Of a DNA stretch of 64,000 bases, positions 1 through 9,048 are shown in pieces. The position numbers and the translations under genes are program-made. Numbering within the stretch: position 1 is the first letter of the stretch; each line of letters opens with the position of its first letter. The DNA comes from an uncultured Myxococcales bacterium (GTDB taxonomy: Bacteria > Myxococcota_A > UBA9042), in NCBI GenBank assembly GCA_903883645.1, contig CAISBR010000182.1:1-64000 (forward strand), read 5' to 3'. The notes beneath the pieces are model-generated. The model ran no database searches. It had not been told where the DNA came from and was given only the letters and a program-made list of their open reading frames with translations.

Positions 1-1
1 C

Positions 2-1009
2 GAACCTATTGGAATGCTTCCGCAAGCTGCGGAGCGTGTCGACAACCACCTGCCGCCGTTTGCCAGCGAGGTGTGGCTCGATGTCGAGACGCTAAACAAC
101 GACGCGGCGTCGTTTGTGCAGCTCGAAGCTACCGAGAAGGCGGGTGGCGCGTCGGTGTCGCAGCAAATTGTCGATATCATTGCGGTTCGCGGCAAGATGC
201 AGAACCCGGTGACGGGCTCGGGCGGCATGCTGCTGGGTCGCGTCAAGGCGCTGGGTCCGGATTACACGGGGCCGCTGGCGGGTGTGCCGCTGGGAACCCG
301 CGTAGCCACGCTGGTTTCGCTGACGCTGACGCCGCTGCACCTGGAGCGCATTGTCGAGCTGCGGCCGCAGGCGCATCAGGTGGTGGTGCAGGGGCACGCC
401 CTGCTGCCGTCGTCGGCGCCCATTGCGGTGTTGCCGAGCGACTTCCCCGATGCGCTCGCACTGTCGATTCTGGATGTGGCGGGCGCGCCGGCCCTGGTCG
501 ATCGCTGGGCCAAGCACCTGCCCCAGGGCGGCGCGCTGCTGGTGATCGGTGCGGGCAAGGCGGGCATTCTTTCGCTCGCCGCGGCGCGCAAGGCTAGGCC
601 TGACCTGAAGCTTTTTGCCATCGACTACCAGCAGACCTCGGTCGATGCCGTGCTGGCGGCCGGGCTGTGCGATTACGGTCGGGCGCTCGATGCCACCAGT
701 GCCGTCGATGTCCGCGCGCTGGCTCAGGATTGGACCGCCGGCCAGGGCATGGACGCGGTGGTCAATATGGCCAGCCTGCCCGGCACGGAGATGGCGACGA
801 TCTTGGCGTGCAAGCAGCGCGGTCTGTGCCTGTATTTTGGCATGGCCACCTCGTTTACCCGTGTGGCGCTGGGCGCCGAGGGCGTGGGCGCCGATGTCGA
901 CCTGTTGATCGGCAACGGCTACGCCATTGGACACGCTGATTTTGCGCTGGATCTGGTGCGGGCGATGCCGCAAGTGCGCGAGCTGCTCGTGCGGCGGTTT
1001 GCCTCGTAA
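2..1009 (+). CDS. kdd: L-erythro-3,5-diaminohexanoate dehydrogenase-like protein, 5' truncated by window edge
   Basis: Reading frame is open to the window edge; translation EPIGMLPQ...RGKMQNPVTGSGGMLLG...ATLVSLTLTPL...LDVAGAPA...ALGAEGVG resembles the Kdd family of lysine degradation. ATG at 14 is probably internal. Confidence 0.8.
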   Translation, partial: EPIGMLPQAAERVDNHLPPFASEVWLDVETLNNDAASFVQLEATEKAGGASVSQQIVDIIAVRGKMQNPVTGSGGMLLGRVKALGPDYTGPLAGVPLGTRVATLVSLTLTPLHLERIVELRPQAHQVVVQGHALLPSSAPIAVLPSDFPDALALSILDVAGAPALVDRWAKHLPQGGALLVIGAGKAGILSLAAARKARPDLKLFAIDYQQTSVDAVLAAGLCDYGRALDATSAVDVRALAQDWTAGQGMDAVVNMASLPGTEMATILACKQRGLCLYFGMATSFTRVALGAEGVGADVDLLIGNGYAIGHADFALDLVRAMPQVRELLVRRFAS

Positions 1010-1087
1010 CGTAGCTGAACTAGTCTAAAAACGTCGAAGCCGACGACCGCGAGGCCGCCGGCTTCTTCGTATGTACTCGCTTTTTGG

Positions 1088-2260
1088 CTACTTTTCGGGC
1101 GGCAAGAAGTTGAACTCGACGCGGCGGTTCTTCTCCCACGCTTCTTCGGTATGGCCCGGATCGAGCGGCCGCTCTTCGCCAAAACCAATGGGAATCAAGC
1201 GACTGCGCGCAACTCCGCGGCTAACTAGCGCGGCCACCACACTCTCGGCGCGGGCTTGGCTCAGCTTCTTGTTCTTCTTGTCGGCACCGCGCTCGTCGGT
1301 ATGGCCCTCGACCTGCACCTTGACCTCGGTCTTTTCTTTCAGGGCCTGCGAGCACTCGTTCAGAATATCTTCGGATAGTTGCCCCACGATCTTGGCCGAA
1401 TTGGTGGCGAACTGAATCTGCTTCTTGAACACGATGCGGTCCGACTCGACCACAATGTTCTTGAACTCGGGCGGCGGCGGCGGCGCTTCGGGCAGCTTGT
1501 CGGGGCAGCCATCGCTGTCGTCTAGGCCGTTAAACACCTCGGGTTCATTGGGGCAATTGTCCAGCTTCGTCGGAAAATCGTTGATGCCGTCGCCATCGTT
1601 GTCGCAGTCGGGGCAACCGTCGGTATCTTCAAAACCGTCGCGATCTTCGGCGACGTTCGGGCACTTATCCTTCTTGTCGGGGATGCCGTCGGCGTCGTTG
1701 TCGTCTTCGGGGCAGCCGTCTTCGTCGAGGTAACCGTCTTTATCTTCGGCCTGATCGGGGCAGCGATCGAACTGATCATGGATGCCGTCGCCATCGCGGT
1801 CGTATTCGGGGCAGCCGTCTTCGTCTTGATCGTTATCAAAATCTTCGGGATCGTCGGGGCACTTGTCGTCGGCGTTGCAGATCTTGTCGCCATCGTTGTC
1901 GGCGCAGCAGCCCTTTTGGCCTTTCACTGCGAGCACTTTGGTGGTGTGCTCCTTGGCCTGCTCCAAGTGGTAGGCGGCGTTGATCGAGTCGCCGCGCTCT
2001 GTCTCATAGCGGGCGTAGTCCAGATTGGCCTCGGCCAAAGCCAGATCGCGCGGCGCGCAATAGTACGCCGGCTCGCGCACGGAACGCACTTGCTCGGCCA
2101 AGTCGTTGGTTTGCTTTTCAACGTCGGCGCTGGTCACACAGCCCGGCAGGGCCAGCAGCGCGGTCAGCCAAGCCGAAGTGGCTAGGCGCGCACTGCGGCT
2201 CAGCGCCGCTTGGCGGTGGCAGGCTCCCTGGTCGTTCTCGGCTCGCGGCATCCAGGCCAT
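1088..2260 (-). CDS. OmpA-family lipoprotein with thrombospondin type-3-like repeats and C-terminal OmpA/MotB domain
   Basis: Lipobox-like ALPGC; repeated DxDxDGxxDxxDxCPxxxED units; C-terminal GHTDERGADKKNKKLSQARAESV...NRRVEF. Confidence 0.9.
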   Translation of the reverse strand: MAWMPRAENDQGACHRQAALSRSARLATSAWLTALLALPGCVTSADVEKQTNDLAEQVRSVREPAYYCAPRDLALAEANLDYARYETERGDSINAAYHLEQAKEHTTKVLAVKGQKGCCADNDGDKICNADDKCPDDPEDFDNDQDEDGCPEYDRDGDGIHDQFDRCPDQAEDKDGYLDEDGCPEDDNDADGIPDKKDKCPNVAEDRDGFEDTDGCPDCDNDGDGINDFPTKLDNCPNEPEVFNGLDDSDGCPDKLPEAPPPPPEFKNIVVESDRIVFKKQIQFATNSAKIVGQLSEDILNECSQALKEKTEVKVQVEGHTDERGADKKNKKLSQARAESVVAALVSRGVARSRLIPIGFGEERPLDPGHTEEAWEKNRRVEFNFLPPEK

Positions 2261-2309
2261 TGCGTCCTCGTTGCGGTCGCGCTCGTCGCGGTTTGCGCCG
2301 TGGCGCGCC

Positions 2310-2699
2310 TTATTTCTCGTCGGCCGGCACGGCAGGCGCCTTTTCGCGCTCGCCGTTCTTGGGTGCGAACTTTTCGCGGCGGCTGGCCTGGTCTCGCCCA
2401 GCGCGGGCCACTTCTAGCGCTTTTTCGGTGGCGCCCTGGCTGGTGCGCGCGTACTCGGTGGCCACCTGAAACTGCCCCATACCGTTGCACTCCTTGGCCT
2501 TGGCCAAGTACGACTCTGCGCGGGCATAGTAGTAAACAGCGTATTCTGGGGCTTTTTGTGCCTCGGATTCGCGCAGATCGCGGGTCGCATCCGAGATGGC
2601 GGACGATGCCGACACCGAACCGCAGCCTGCGAGCGCCAGCGCAGCTGCAACCCAGCCAAGGCGGCGTGCAACTGTACAAGTAGTTGGGATTGCAAGCAT
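2310..2699 (-). CDS. DUF4398-like lipoprotein
   Basis: LALAGCGS lipobox; 'APEYAVYYYARAESYLAKAKE...' helical pattern typical of DUF4398; next to the TSP3-OmpA gene. Confidence 0.65.
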   Translation of the reverse strand: MLAIPTTCTVARRLGWVAAALALAGCGSVSASSAISDATRDLRESEAQKAPEYAVYYYARAESYLAKAKECNGMGQFQVATEYARTSQGATEKALEVARAGRDQASRREKFAPKNGEREKAPAVPADEK

Positions 2700-2924
2700 C
2701 TCTGGCCTCTCCCGCTTGCGAACCGCTGAGGCGGTCCACGCCTGCCAAGCCCACGTTACACCAAGGGCTGGTGGCGCCTACTGTCGCGCTCGCCCGCAAC
2801 CCTGTCAAGTTGCGGCGACCGCACTTGTGCCCACGCCGCGAACGGGCCAAGATGCAGCGTCGGTGCGCGGTGGGCGTGCAGACCCATGTACACCCGCGGT
2901 GGGCCCCCTGTCGGTCGCGACGGC

Positions 2925-3557
2925 ATGAAAACAGTAGACAGTAAAACATTTGCACGGCCCCAGACCAGCCCCTTGCTGGCGCGGTTGCTCCTGGTCACCT
3001 TGGCGCTGGCGCCGGCTGGCCAGGGCTGCGGCAAAGTTGCGGCCGAGCGCGCCGAAAACCAAGCGTTGGCCCAGGCTGCCGCGGCGATCGAGCATTATTC
3101 GGTGGCTTCGGACCAGGCCAACGCCTCGCACCACTTGGTGATGGTCGCCTTCGCCAAGGCCAATGCGGCAACGAACCTCGCGGACTACAAGGCATTGCTC
3201 CGCGCCGATGTGTTGAACGCCCTCGATGGTTTTGTGGCCAAGCTAGCCGCCATGCCGACCGAAACCAAGGAACTCAAGCTTATCCACGCCAAGCTTGTCG
3301 AAGCCTACAAACACGCACGGGACCGCATCGCGGATTTTGAGCGCGATCTGCAAGATCCAAGCAGTCTCGGTCAGTTCAATGGCATTCGCAAAGACCTGCA
3401 AGATGCCGTGAACGCCTATAAGCTAGAACTGAACCAGTATTATGCCAAGAATAAGCGGCAGTTGCGACTCGATGGTCGCCCGCCCACAGCTGTGGCACCT
3501 GCATCGGCCGCGACGCCGACAACTGCCCCCGCTGCTGTAACGGCCTCTGCGCCGTAA
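2925..3557 (+). CDS. Putative secreted/lipoprotein, helical, unknown function
   Basis: ATG 2925 gives a signal-like N-terminus (LLLVTLALAPAGQGCG); ORF track begins at 2886. Confidence 0.6.
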   Translation: MKTVDSKTFARPQTSPLLARLLLVTLALAPAGQGCGKVAAERAENQALAQAAAAIEHYSVASDQANASHHLVMVAFAKANAATNLADYKALLRADVLNALDGFVAKLAAMPTETKELKLIHAKLVEAYKHARDRIADFERDLQDPSSLGQFNGIRKDLQDAVNAYKLELNQYYAKNKRQLRLDGRPPTAVAPASAATPTTAPAAVTASAP

Positions 3558-3587
3558 CGCTTTGTTATTCAAAGGAACAAGCCCGCT

Positions 3588-4502
3588 TTGACTACCCCGA
3601 CTGCCCGCTTTTCGCCGCGCGTCGCCCTGCGCGCCATGCGCCCGCATCAGTGGGTCAAGAACGCGTTTGTGCTGATTCCTGCTGTGTTTGCCGGTCCGGA
3701 GCTGCTGGCGCAGGGGCAGTGGACGCCGTTGCTTACGGTGCAGGTGGTGCTGGCCGCGCTGGCGTTTAGCCTCGCGTCGAGTGCGACATACTTGCTTAAT
3801 GATATCCATGATATCGAAGCTGATCGCCGCCACCCGGTCAAGTGCAAGCGGCCGATTGCCTCGGGCGAGCTGCCGGTCAAGACCGCCTGGACCCTGTTCG
3901 GCGCGCTGCTGGTCGTCGCGCTGGCCATGGGATTTTGGGTGCGGCCGAGTGTGGCCGGCATCGTCGTCGGCTATTTCTTGGTCAATGTGGCTTATTCCAA
4001 GGGTCTCAAGCGCTTGGCCTATGTCGATGCGCTGATCATCGCGCTCGGCTTCTTGCTGCGGCTGCTGGCGGGCGGCGAGGCGGCGCAGGTGCACCTGTCG
4101 AAGTGGCTGATCACCTGCACGGTGCTGCTGGCGCTGTTCTTGGCCCTGGGCAAGCGCAAGCACGAGGTGCTGACCAGCCATGCCGGGCACCGCAAGTCGC
4201 TCGAGCGCTATCGGGTCGAACACCTGAATTTTGCTCTGGGTATGTTGGCGGCGGCCACGGCGGGTGCATACTTGGCCTACACAGTCGACCCGTCCACCCG
4301 CCTGCGCTTTCATACCGAGAGCTTGCCCCTGACTACGCCGTTTGGGGTATTCGGCCTGCTGCGTTTTTACCAGCTGAGCGACGACCTGAAGGTGGCGTCG
4401 AGCCCCACCGACCGCATGCTTCGCGACCCTGCCTTTGTGATCAACGCGTTGATCGGTGCTGCGGTGATCGTTGGGCTCATCTACGGAGTGGGTGGGCGGT
4501 GA
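3588..4502 (+). CDS. UbiA-family prenyltransferase, decaprenyl-phosphate phosphoribosyltransferase-like
   Basis: RPHQWVKNAFVLIPAVFAG..., NDIHDIEADRRHPVKCKRPIASGELP Asp-rich motif; multiple hydrophobic segments; TTG start. Confidence 0.85.
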   Translation: MTTPTARFSPRVALRAMRPHQWVKNAFVLIPAVFAGPELLAQGQWTPLLTVQVVLAALAFSLASSATYLLNDIHDIEADRRHPVKCKRPIASGELPVKTAWTLFGALLVVALAMGFWVRPSVAGIVVGYFLVNVAYSKGLKRLAYVDALIIALGFLLRLLAGGEAAQVHLSKWLITCTVLLALFLALGKRKHEVLTSHAGHRKSLERYRVEHLNFALGMLAAATAGAYLAYTVDPSTRLRFHTESLPLTTPFGVFGLLRFYQLSDDLKVASSPTDRMLRDPAFVINALIGAAVIVGLIYGVGGR

Positions 4503-4945
4503 GACCGTGGCTAGCCGCAGTGGTGGCGCTTGTGGCACTTGTGGCGTGTGGCGCGGCGGAGGGTAAGCGTGGCTCCGCTAATCCTTTTGCAGATCAGCTA
4601 CTAAGTGACCTGCGGGCCGCGCGCGACAAGCCGATCGTGGCCCGCTGGAACCCGGCGCCGTGTGCCTGCCCGCCCTTTGAGGTGTTGGTGGGGGCGACCT
4701 GGGTGCGCGCTGAATTGTATGCGAGCGACCCCGAGCCGCTGCTCGCTTGGCAGGCCTTCTTGGCGGCGACGCCGACCGAGGCGCTGCCCGTGCCGCTGCA
4801 GGTCGAAGGGCGGCTCGAGCGGCAAGTGTTTCGAACCAGTTACGGGGCCTATGCCGTGCGCGCCGAGATTTCGACCGTGCTGGGGCCGCGCCCGACCCCA
4901 GCTGCAGTTCCCGAGGCTGTGGCCCCCGCAGAAGCACCGAAATAA
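4499..4945 (+). CDS. Small putative lipoprotein
   Basis: GTG at 4499 overlaps the upstream stop (GTGA); MRPWLAAVVALVALVAC signal/lipobox; in frame with listed ORF 3842..4945 whose 5' part is antisense-like noise. Confidence 0.6.
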   Translation: MRPWLAAVVALVALVACGAAEGKRGSANPFADQLLSDLRAARDKPIVARWNPAPCACPPFEVLVGATWVRAELYASDPEPLLAWQAFLAATPTEALPVPLQVEGRLERQVFRTSYGAYAVRAEISTVLGPRPTPAAVPEAVAPAEAPK

Positions 4946-5013
4946 GCGGACTCAGCTAGCGAAAAAGTGGACGGCGCCGCCGCAGCGCGCCATGATCCGT
5001 TGTGGAGGTCTGC

Positions 5014-5841
5014 ATGACTGCACCGATCGCGTTTGTTTCTGGTCACCGAATGGCTGCTTTGGGCCTGTTCGCTCCGCTTGCGCTGGCTGCGCTTGTGGCG
5101 GGTGCCGCGAGTAGTCTAGCCGACGAAGTCAAGCCGAAGGGTGTTGAACTGCTCGTATTCTTGGGGGACAAGTCGGTCGGTACCGAGGTCTACCGCAGCA
5201 GCAAGGGCACCGAGGCGCACTTTTTTTCGACCGAAGCGCAACTGCAAGACAACGTGGGCAAAGGGGCCTGGAAGGCGTTTAAGCAGCGCGCCGCCGTGCA
5301 AACAGCCCCAGACGGCCCGTTGCAGCAGTATGACCGCTGGATCGACGTGACGGGCGCGACACAGCAGAGCAAGCTCTTTAATTTTCAGGGTAAATGGAAA
5401 ATCTCGGTGGCCGATGCGGCCGTGGAAGGCAAGAGGCCGAAGCCCAAAGTCACGGATGTGAAGGCGGCTAGTCCGGTGGTGGTGTTTGACCAGCGCCTGC
5501 TGTCGCTGGTGGTGCTCGCGGCCGAGCGCGCCGCGGGCAAGGGCGAGGTCGAATTCGTACGGGTCGATGATGGGACGTCAGGGAAAGTGCATGTAAATAC
5601 AGAGCACTTGAACGATGCCAAGGGGGTCAAGTTCAGTCGCACCACGCTGAAAGGCGACAAGATCGATGCCTGGGTGCTGCGCGATGGTGGCGGCAATGTC
5701 TTGGCCATCAAGGGTATGGATGCCTGGCGTGCGGTGGCCAAGGGTGCCAAAGTGCCGGCTGAAGGCAGCCTGAAGCCCACCGAAGCGCCCGCCGCCAAGG
5801 CCGCGCCCCTACCGAGCGCCGCGACCCCAGTTGGCCGTTGA
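5014..5841 (+). CDS. Secreted protein of unknown function
   Basis: GGAGG RBS ahead of ATG 5014; hydrophobic signal peptide LALAALVAGAASSLADE. Confidence 0.6.
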   Translation: MTAPIAFVSGHRMAALGLFAPLALAALVAGAASSLADEVKPKGVELLVFLGDKSVGTEVYRSSKGTEAHFFSTEAQLQDNVGKGAWKAFKQRAAVQTAPDGPLQQYDRWIDVTGATQQSKLFNFQGKWKISVADAAVEGKRPKPKVTDVKAASPVVVFDQRLLSLVVLAAERAAGKGEVEFVRVDDGTSGKVHVNTEHLNDAKGVKFSRTTLKGDKIDAWVLRDGGGNVLAIKGMDAWRAVAKGAKVPAEGSLKPTEAPAAKAAPLPSAATPVGR

Positions 5842-5894
5842 ACCCAGCGGCACTTGCCGGCATACTCCGCTTCACAAAAGTATGGAGTCGGGTC

Positions 5895-6383
5895 ATGCGC
5901 AAGGTCGGTCAGAATCTAACTCGTTATTTCCTTCCTAGCTTCGTAGGGTTGATGCTCGTCTCGGCGGCAGGATGCGGCGCGAGCGCGCAGTTTGACCGCG
6001 CCGCCGGTGTCGCCAAGTACAAAGCGCTGCCGGCCAAGACCGCCGTCGAACTCGTCGACACGACGGACCTGCTCGCCCAGCCCGTGATCGTGGTGGGTAT
6101 GCTGCACATCAGCTCGGCCAAGGGTGAGCCCGACCGCCGCGAAGTGATCGCTCAGCTGCAAAAAGAGGCGGCACGCTTCGGTTGCGATGCACTGGTGGCG
6201 CTGCAGGTGGCCGACAAAGTCGATCGCTCGACGCATTGGATCGACAAGCCTGGTCCAGGCGGCAAGCCCGTTCGCCAGCAAGAAGTGGTCGAGAAACATA
6301 CGTGGAATTGGAGCGCCCAGTGCGCGCGGTCGGCCAAGCAGCCGGCTACGCTGCCCGCTCCGACCAAGTCGCCAGCGCGCTAG
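5895..6383 (+). CDS. Putative lipoprotein
   Basis: ATG 5895 gives MRKVGQNLTRYFLPSFVGLMLVSAAGCGAS lipobox; ORF track starts 5838. Confidence 0.6.
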   Translation: MRKVGQNLTRYFLPSFVGLMLVSAAGCGASAQFDRAAGVAKYKALPAKTAVELVDTTDLLAQPVIVVGMLHISSAKGEPDRREVIAQLQKEAARFGCDALVALQVADKVDRSTHWIDKPGPGGKPVRQQEVVEKHTWNWSAQCARSAKQPATLPAPTKSPAR

Positions 6384-6402
6384 CCGCTCCTACCCAGCCA
6401 GC

Positions 6403-7341
6403 CTACAGCTGCGGGCAGAAGTTCTTGTCGCAGCCAGGGCCGGTCTTGGTGCTTTCGTCTTTGGTGCAGACCTGGCAGTAGTACGCGCAGGGCAGCACGT
6501 CGTAGTTGCCAACGGCGCACGGCGCTTGGAACTCCTTGGCTACCTCCATCGTCGAGCACTGCTGCCACTGCTCTTCGGGCGAGACATTGGGGTTGCCGGG
6601 CACCGACAGCAGGCAGCCCCAGCACACATCGACGGGGTACTCCATCGTGCCCGACACCACGGCGCCGCCGGCGGCGGTCTTGCCCTGCAGCTGGAACTTG
6701 AGCACCACCCGCTCAACAGTGCGGGCGCGGTCGGTGAACTGGAAGAAGCGCTGCTGCCACTCGGCGCCAATCGGCTTGCCCGGCGCGGCGAAATCGGGAA
6801 CAAGTTCCATGCCCACCAAGCCCTTGCTGAGCGGCCCAATCGATGCCACCACGGGCACATCCCACGAGGCGATGTTTTGACCGGTCAGCGTCTTGTTGAC
6901 CTTGACGTCCTTGTTCAGAATCGAAAACGGCGAGGTCAGCTTGGTCGACGGCGAGCGCACCATGTCGACGTGCACGCTGGTGATGTTGACCGTATTCGGA
7001 TCGAGGCGCAGCGACGCCGGGCCCGAGCCGTTGATCAGTTGCAGCGACGGCAAGTTGTTCTTGACCGATGCGACGAACTTGAACCTGCGCGACAACGCGA
7101 CGTCCATCACGCCTTCGAGGTAGAAGTTCTGGCCGCCCGAGTACGTGCACTGCAAAATGCCGTTTACAAGGGTCGCTTGCGGCACCACATTGCCTTCTAC
7201 GGCGAGAGATTCGTTGTTGTAAGCCGGGGCGCAGCCCAAGCCTGCGGTCGCAAGGCCGATGGCGGTCAGGCCCATGCACACGCGGTGCACAGCGCGCGTC
7301 GTGCTCGCTCCACCCAGGAGTCTGGCGCTATTAGTCTGCAT
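6403..7341 (-). CDS. Putative lipoprotein, unknown function
   Basis: Start at 7341 (MQTNSARLLGG...TAGLGCAP) with GAGG RBS; overlaps the 3' end of aroKB by 11 bp. Confidence 0.65.
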   Translation of the reverse strand: MQTNSARLLGGASTTRAVHRVCMGLTAIGLATAGLGCAPAYNNESLAVEGNVVPQATLVNGILQCTYSGGQNFYLEGVMDVALSRRFKFVASVKNNLPSLQLINGSGPASLRLDPNTVNITSVHVDMVRSPSTKLTSPFSILNKDVKVNKTLTGQNIASWDVPVVASIGPLSKGLVGMELVPDFAAPGKPIGAEWQQRFFQFTDRARTVERVVLKFQLQGKTAAGGAVVSGTMEYPVDVCWGCLLSVPGNPNVSPEEQWQQCSTMEVAKEFQAPCAVGNYDVLPCAYYCQVCTKDESTKTGPGCDKNFCPQL

Positions 7342-9031
7342 TCTTGCCTCCTCGCTGCTGCGCGAACCCACCCAGCTGCGGCGACGATGCGGCCGGCAGG
7401 GTAGTTCGGACATTGGTCGGCGCCGTTGCGCCCAGTTCGGCCAAGCGGGTTTGCCATGCTGCTGCGTCGACCGCCAGCAGTTCAGCTTGCCCGACGCCAC
7501 GGAGTTGGGGCAACCAAAGCTGCTGCCCGCGGCGCTTCTTGTCGCTCACGATGCGGGCCAGCGTTGCCGCTGTGGCCCATCGTTCCCATTGCGTATCAAA
7601 ACCAAGTGCTTCAAGGCCCAGCCGCACGGCTTGCGCGGTACCTGTAGCCGCCACACCCGTGCTCTCGGCGGCTTCCGCTTCGGCCACCAGTCCCAGGGCT
7701 ACGGCCTCGCCGTGGAGCACTGCAAACTTGCTCTGGGCCTCGATGGCGTGGCCCAGCGTGTGGCCCAGGTTGAGCAGCGCCCGCGCCGAAGCGTGGCCCG
7801 GCCCTTGGCGTTCGAGTGGGTCGGCCGCTACCACCGCTGCCTTGTGGCGCACAGCCGCCCGCAGATGGGGCAGCAGGGCCGCCAGCGAGCGGCGCCGCAG
7901 CGCAGGGCCATCGGCCAGCAGCGCGCGCCACGCACCGGCGTCAAAGCTGACGAAAATTTTGGCAATCTCGGCCAGACCCGCGCGAAATTGCCGCGCCGGC
8001 AGCGTCTGCAGCACCTGCAGCGGCAGCCACACCCACTCGGGGCGGTGGAAGGCGCCGACCAGGTTCTTGCCCTCGGGGGTGTCGATGGCGGTCTTGGCCC
8101 CCACCGACGCGTCGGCCATAGCCAAAACTGTAGTAGGAATAAGGGCTGTGCGCATGCCGCGCTGCCACGTCGCCGCGCAGAAGCCCGCCACATCGGTGGT
8201 CGCGCCGCCGCCAATTGCCACCAGCAAGTCGCTGCGACCCACGCCCGCCGCAGCCAGCGCCGACCAGATGCGGCTCGCGGTGCGCAGATCCTTAGACTTT
8301 TCGCCGCCTGCCACGTCGATGGTCGTCAAGTCGACGCCTCGGGCTTTCAGCATCTCGACCAGTGGTTGCGCCCACTGCGCCACGCCGCGATCGATCACCA
8401 GAGCTATCTTGCTTCCCGCCGCCAGGGCGACCAGGGCCTCGACCGCTTGGGCCGGCGCGCCGCCGTGCAGCCACACCGGATGGGTCGCGCTAGCCAGATC
8501 GTCACTCAGCAGCGACTCGGCGGGATCGAGGGCGCACAACACCGCATTGACTACGTTATTCAGCGGTTGCGAGGCATCCACATGCACATGGGCCTGGGCA
8601 TAGGTCGCTCGCCGCCGCAACTCCAGGTCGACCAACGCCGCCTTGGCGCTCTGGCGCGTGTCACCCAGCAGGGGCCGATCGGTGTCGTCGAGCAGGGCCC
8701 GTTCGCTCAGGACCTCGACCGGCGCATCGAGCCACACCACCTGGGCCTTGGCACGCATCCGCTCGATACCATTGTGGAAACACGGAGCGCCGCCGCCCAC
8801 GGCAATCACCGTCGGCGGGCCGGACAGCACCTGCTCGAGCAGGGCCGCCTCGTGAATGCGAAACACCGTCTCGCCTTCGCGCCGCAGCAGCTCGGCCGCC
8901 GACCGACCATTCTCGGCCTGCAGCAAGGCATCGAGATCCAGGCACGGCAGGGCCACGCGCTCGGCCACTCGGGCCGCGACGACGGTCTTTCCTGCTGCGG
9001 GCATGCCAATGATCACGATGCTTTGCCTCAC
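7331..9031 (-). CDS. aroKB: Bifunctional shikimate kinase / 3-dehydroquinate synthase
   Basis: N-terminal P-loop GMPAAGKT plus IAVGGGAPCF (shikimate kinase); C-terminal GGEKSKDLRT, AIGGGATTDVAGFCAATWQRG, TVLAMADASVGAKTAID, LLNLGHTLGHAIE (AroB). Confidence 0.93.
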   Translation of the reverse strand: MRQSIVIIGMPAAGKTVVAARVAERVALPCLDLDALLQAENGRSAAELLRREGETVFRIHEAALLEQVLSGPPTVIAVGGGAPCFHNGIERMRAKAQVVWLDAPVEVLSERALLDDTDRPLLGDTRQSAKAALVDLELRRRATYAQAHVHVDASQPLNNVVNAVLCALDPAESLLSDDLASATHPVWLHGGAPAQAVEALVALAAGSKIALVIDRGVAQWAQPLVEMLKARGVDLTTIDVAGGEKSKDLRTASRIWSALAAAGVGRSDLLVAIGGGATTDVAGFCAATWQRGMRTALIPTTVLAMADASVGAKTAIDTPEGKNLVGAFHRPEWVWLPLQVLQTLPARQFRAGLAEIAKIFVSFDAGAWRALLADGPALRRRSLAALLPHLRAAVRHKAAVVAADPLERQGPGHASARALLNLGHTLGHAIEAQSKFAVLHGEAVALGLVAEAEAAESTGVAATGTAQAVRLGLEALGFDTQWERWATAATLARIVSDKKRRGQQLWLPQLRGVGQAELLAVDAAAWQTRLAELGATAPTNVRTTLPAASSPQLGGFAQQRGGKNAD

Positions 9032-9048
9032 GATTCAGCCTTGTAACG

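Noticed and set aside
1036-1065. GAAGCCG...CGGCTTC inverted repeat between convergent genes
   Set aside because: Possible terminator, but 16-nt loop and no clear poly-T tract; left uncalled.
3842-4498. 5' portion of ORF 3842..4945
   Set aside because: Overlaps the UbiA-family gene in another frame; only the part from GTG 4499 has signal-peptide character.
7259-9046. 595-aa plus-strand ORF
   Set aside because: Fully antisense to the well-supported aroKB fusion; no recognisable motifs.
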